A stretch of DNA of 64,000 bases from Candidatus Brocadia sp. GTDB taxonomy: Bacteria > Planctomycetota > Brocadiia > Brocadiales > Brocadiaceae. This document shows positions 63,938-64,000 of this stretch, piece after piece. A program made the translations under genes and the position numbers. Position 1 is the stretch's first letter, and each line of letters opens with the position of its first letter. Where the stretch lies: contig SOEU01000007.1 of assembly GCA_021646415.1 (NCBI GenBank), positions 95,019 to 159,018 of the forward strand, in the 5' to 3' direction. Below the pieces are notes generated by a model. That model had not been told where the DNA came from, did not search any database, and saw nothing but the letters and a program-made list of their open reading frames with translations.

Positions 63938-64000
63938 TATTTTTCAAAAGCGAGTTGTTTCAAGCTGAAATAATATGATAAGTGACTATCGATATCACAT

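Overview
The window looks like a chromosome segment of an AT-rich Gram-negative bacterium. It is most likely a planctomycete of the anammox group (Brocadiales). That assignment is inference. It rests on a complete moxR/bat operon, a hopanoid glycosyltransferase, cobalamin and molybdenum cofactor genes, a small periplasmic cytochrome c, PEP-CTERM and exopolysaccharide genes, and many short G/C-rich palindromes in an AT-rich background. No rRNA, tRNA or CRISPR array was seen.

Layout. 0-4.3 kb: an AddA/RecB-like helicase-nuclease whose reading frame carries at least six palindromic repeat insertions. 4.5-14.3 kb, all minus: a moxR / DUF58 / batA-E operon ending in a 45-residue membrane peptide. 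14.5-18.5 kb, plus: mobB, a cytochrome c, rtcA and an ABC-2 exporter pair. 18.5-25 kb, minus: a C39-like secreted protease, then a TonB receptor / ABC-type binding protein / GGDEF-EAL operon. 25-33 kb: accessory DNA with a secreted jelly-roll protein, a truncated outer-membrane protein, relics of an ABC transporter, several small proteins, a Lon-like domain protein without the usual serine, a truncated sulfatase and a repeat-dense stretch. 33-35.6 kb: aldehyde dehydrogenase and a RelE/Phd-type toxin-antitoxin pair. 35.9-43.5 kb, minus: a metal locus (two outer-membrane barrels, a tandem-YHS lipoprotein, a Cys-rich protein, a YkgJ-like protein, CbiO with a His-rich tail, CbiQ, CbiB). 43.6-47 kb: dnaK, grpE, a phosphoesterase. 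47-55.8 kb: malic enzyme, then HD-GYP, hpnB, a DUF255 protein, a 2H phosphoesterase, a CMD protein, cobJ and cbiG. 55.8-56.3 kb: a dead CheR-type gene split by a 140-bp MITE with a 9-bp target duplication. 56.3-64 kb: a surface and exopolysaccharide region.

The most interesting result is a cyclic-di-GMP circuit. Three GEMM-I (c-di-GMP-I) riboswitches, each followed by a terminator hairpin, lie on the minus strand at 58.5-60.4 kb. Two are in tandem before a 711-residue secreted protein with seven 47-residue repeats, probably a beta-propeller. The third, behind a near-perfect sigma-70 promoter, precedes a secreted 201-residue protein and a small PEP-CTERM protein. Next to them are an outer-membrane barrel and a polyprenyl glycosylphosphotransferase. 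The window also encodes enzymes that could make and degrade c-di-GMP (GGDEF-EAL at 19.7 kb, HD-GYP at 48.6 kb). I infer that c-di-GMP controls secretion of matrix proteins here. The other notable result is the spread of palindromic elements, both between genes and in frame inside addA.
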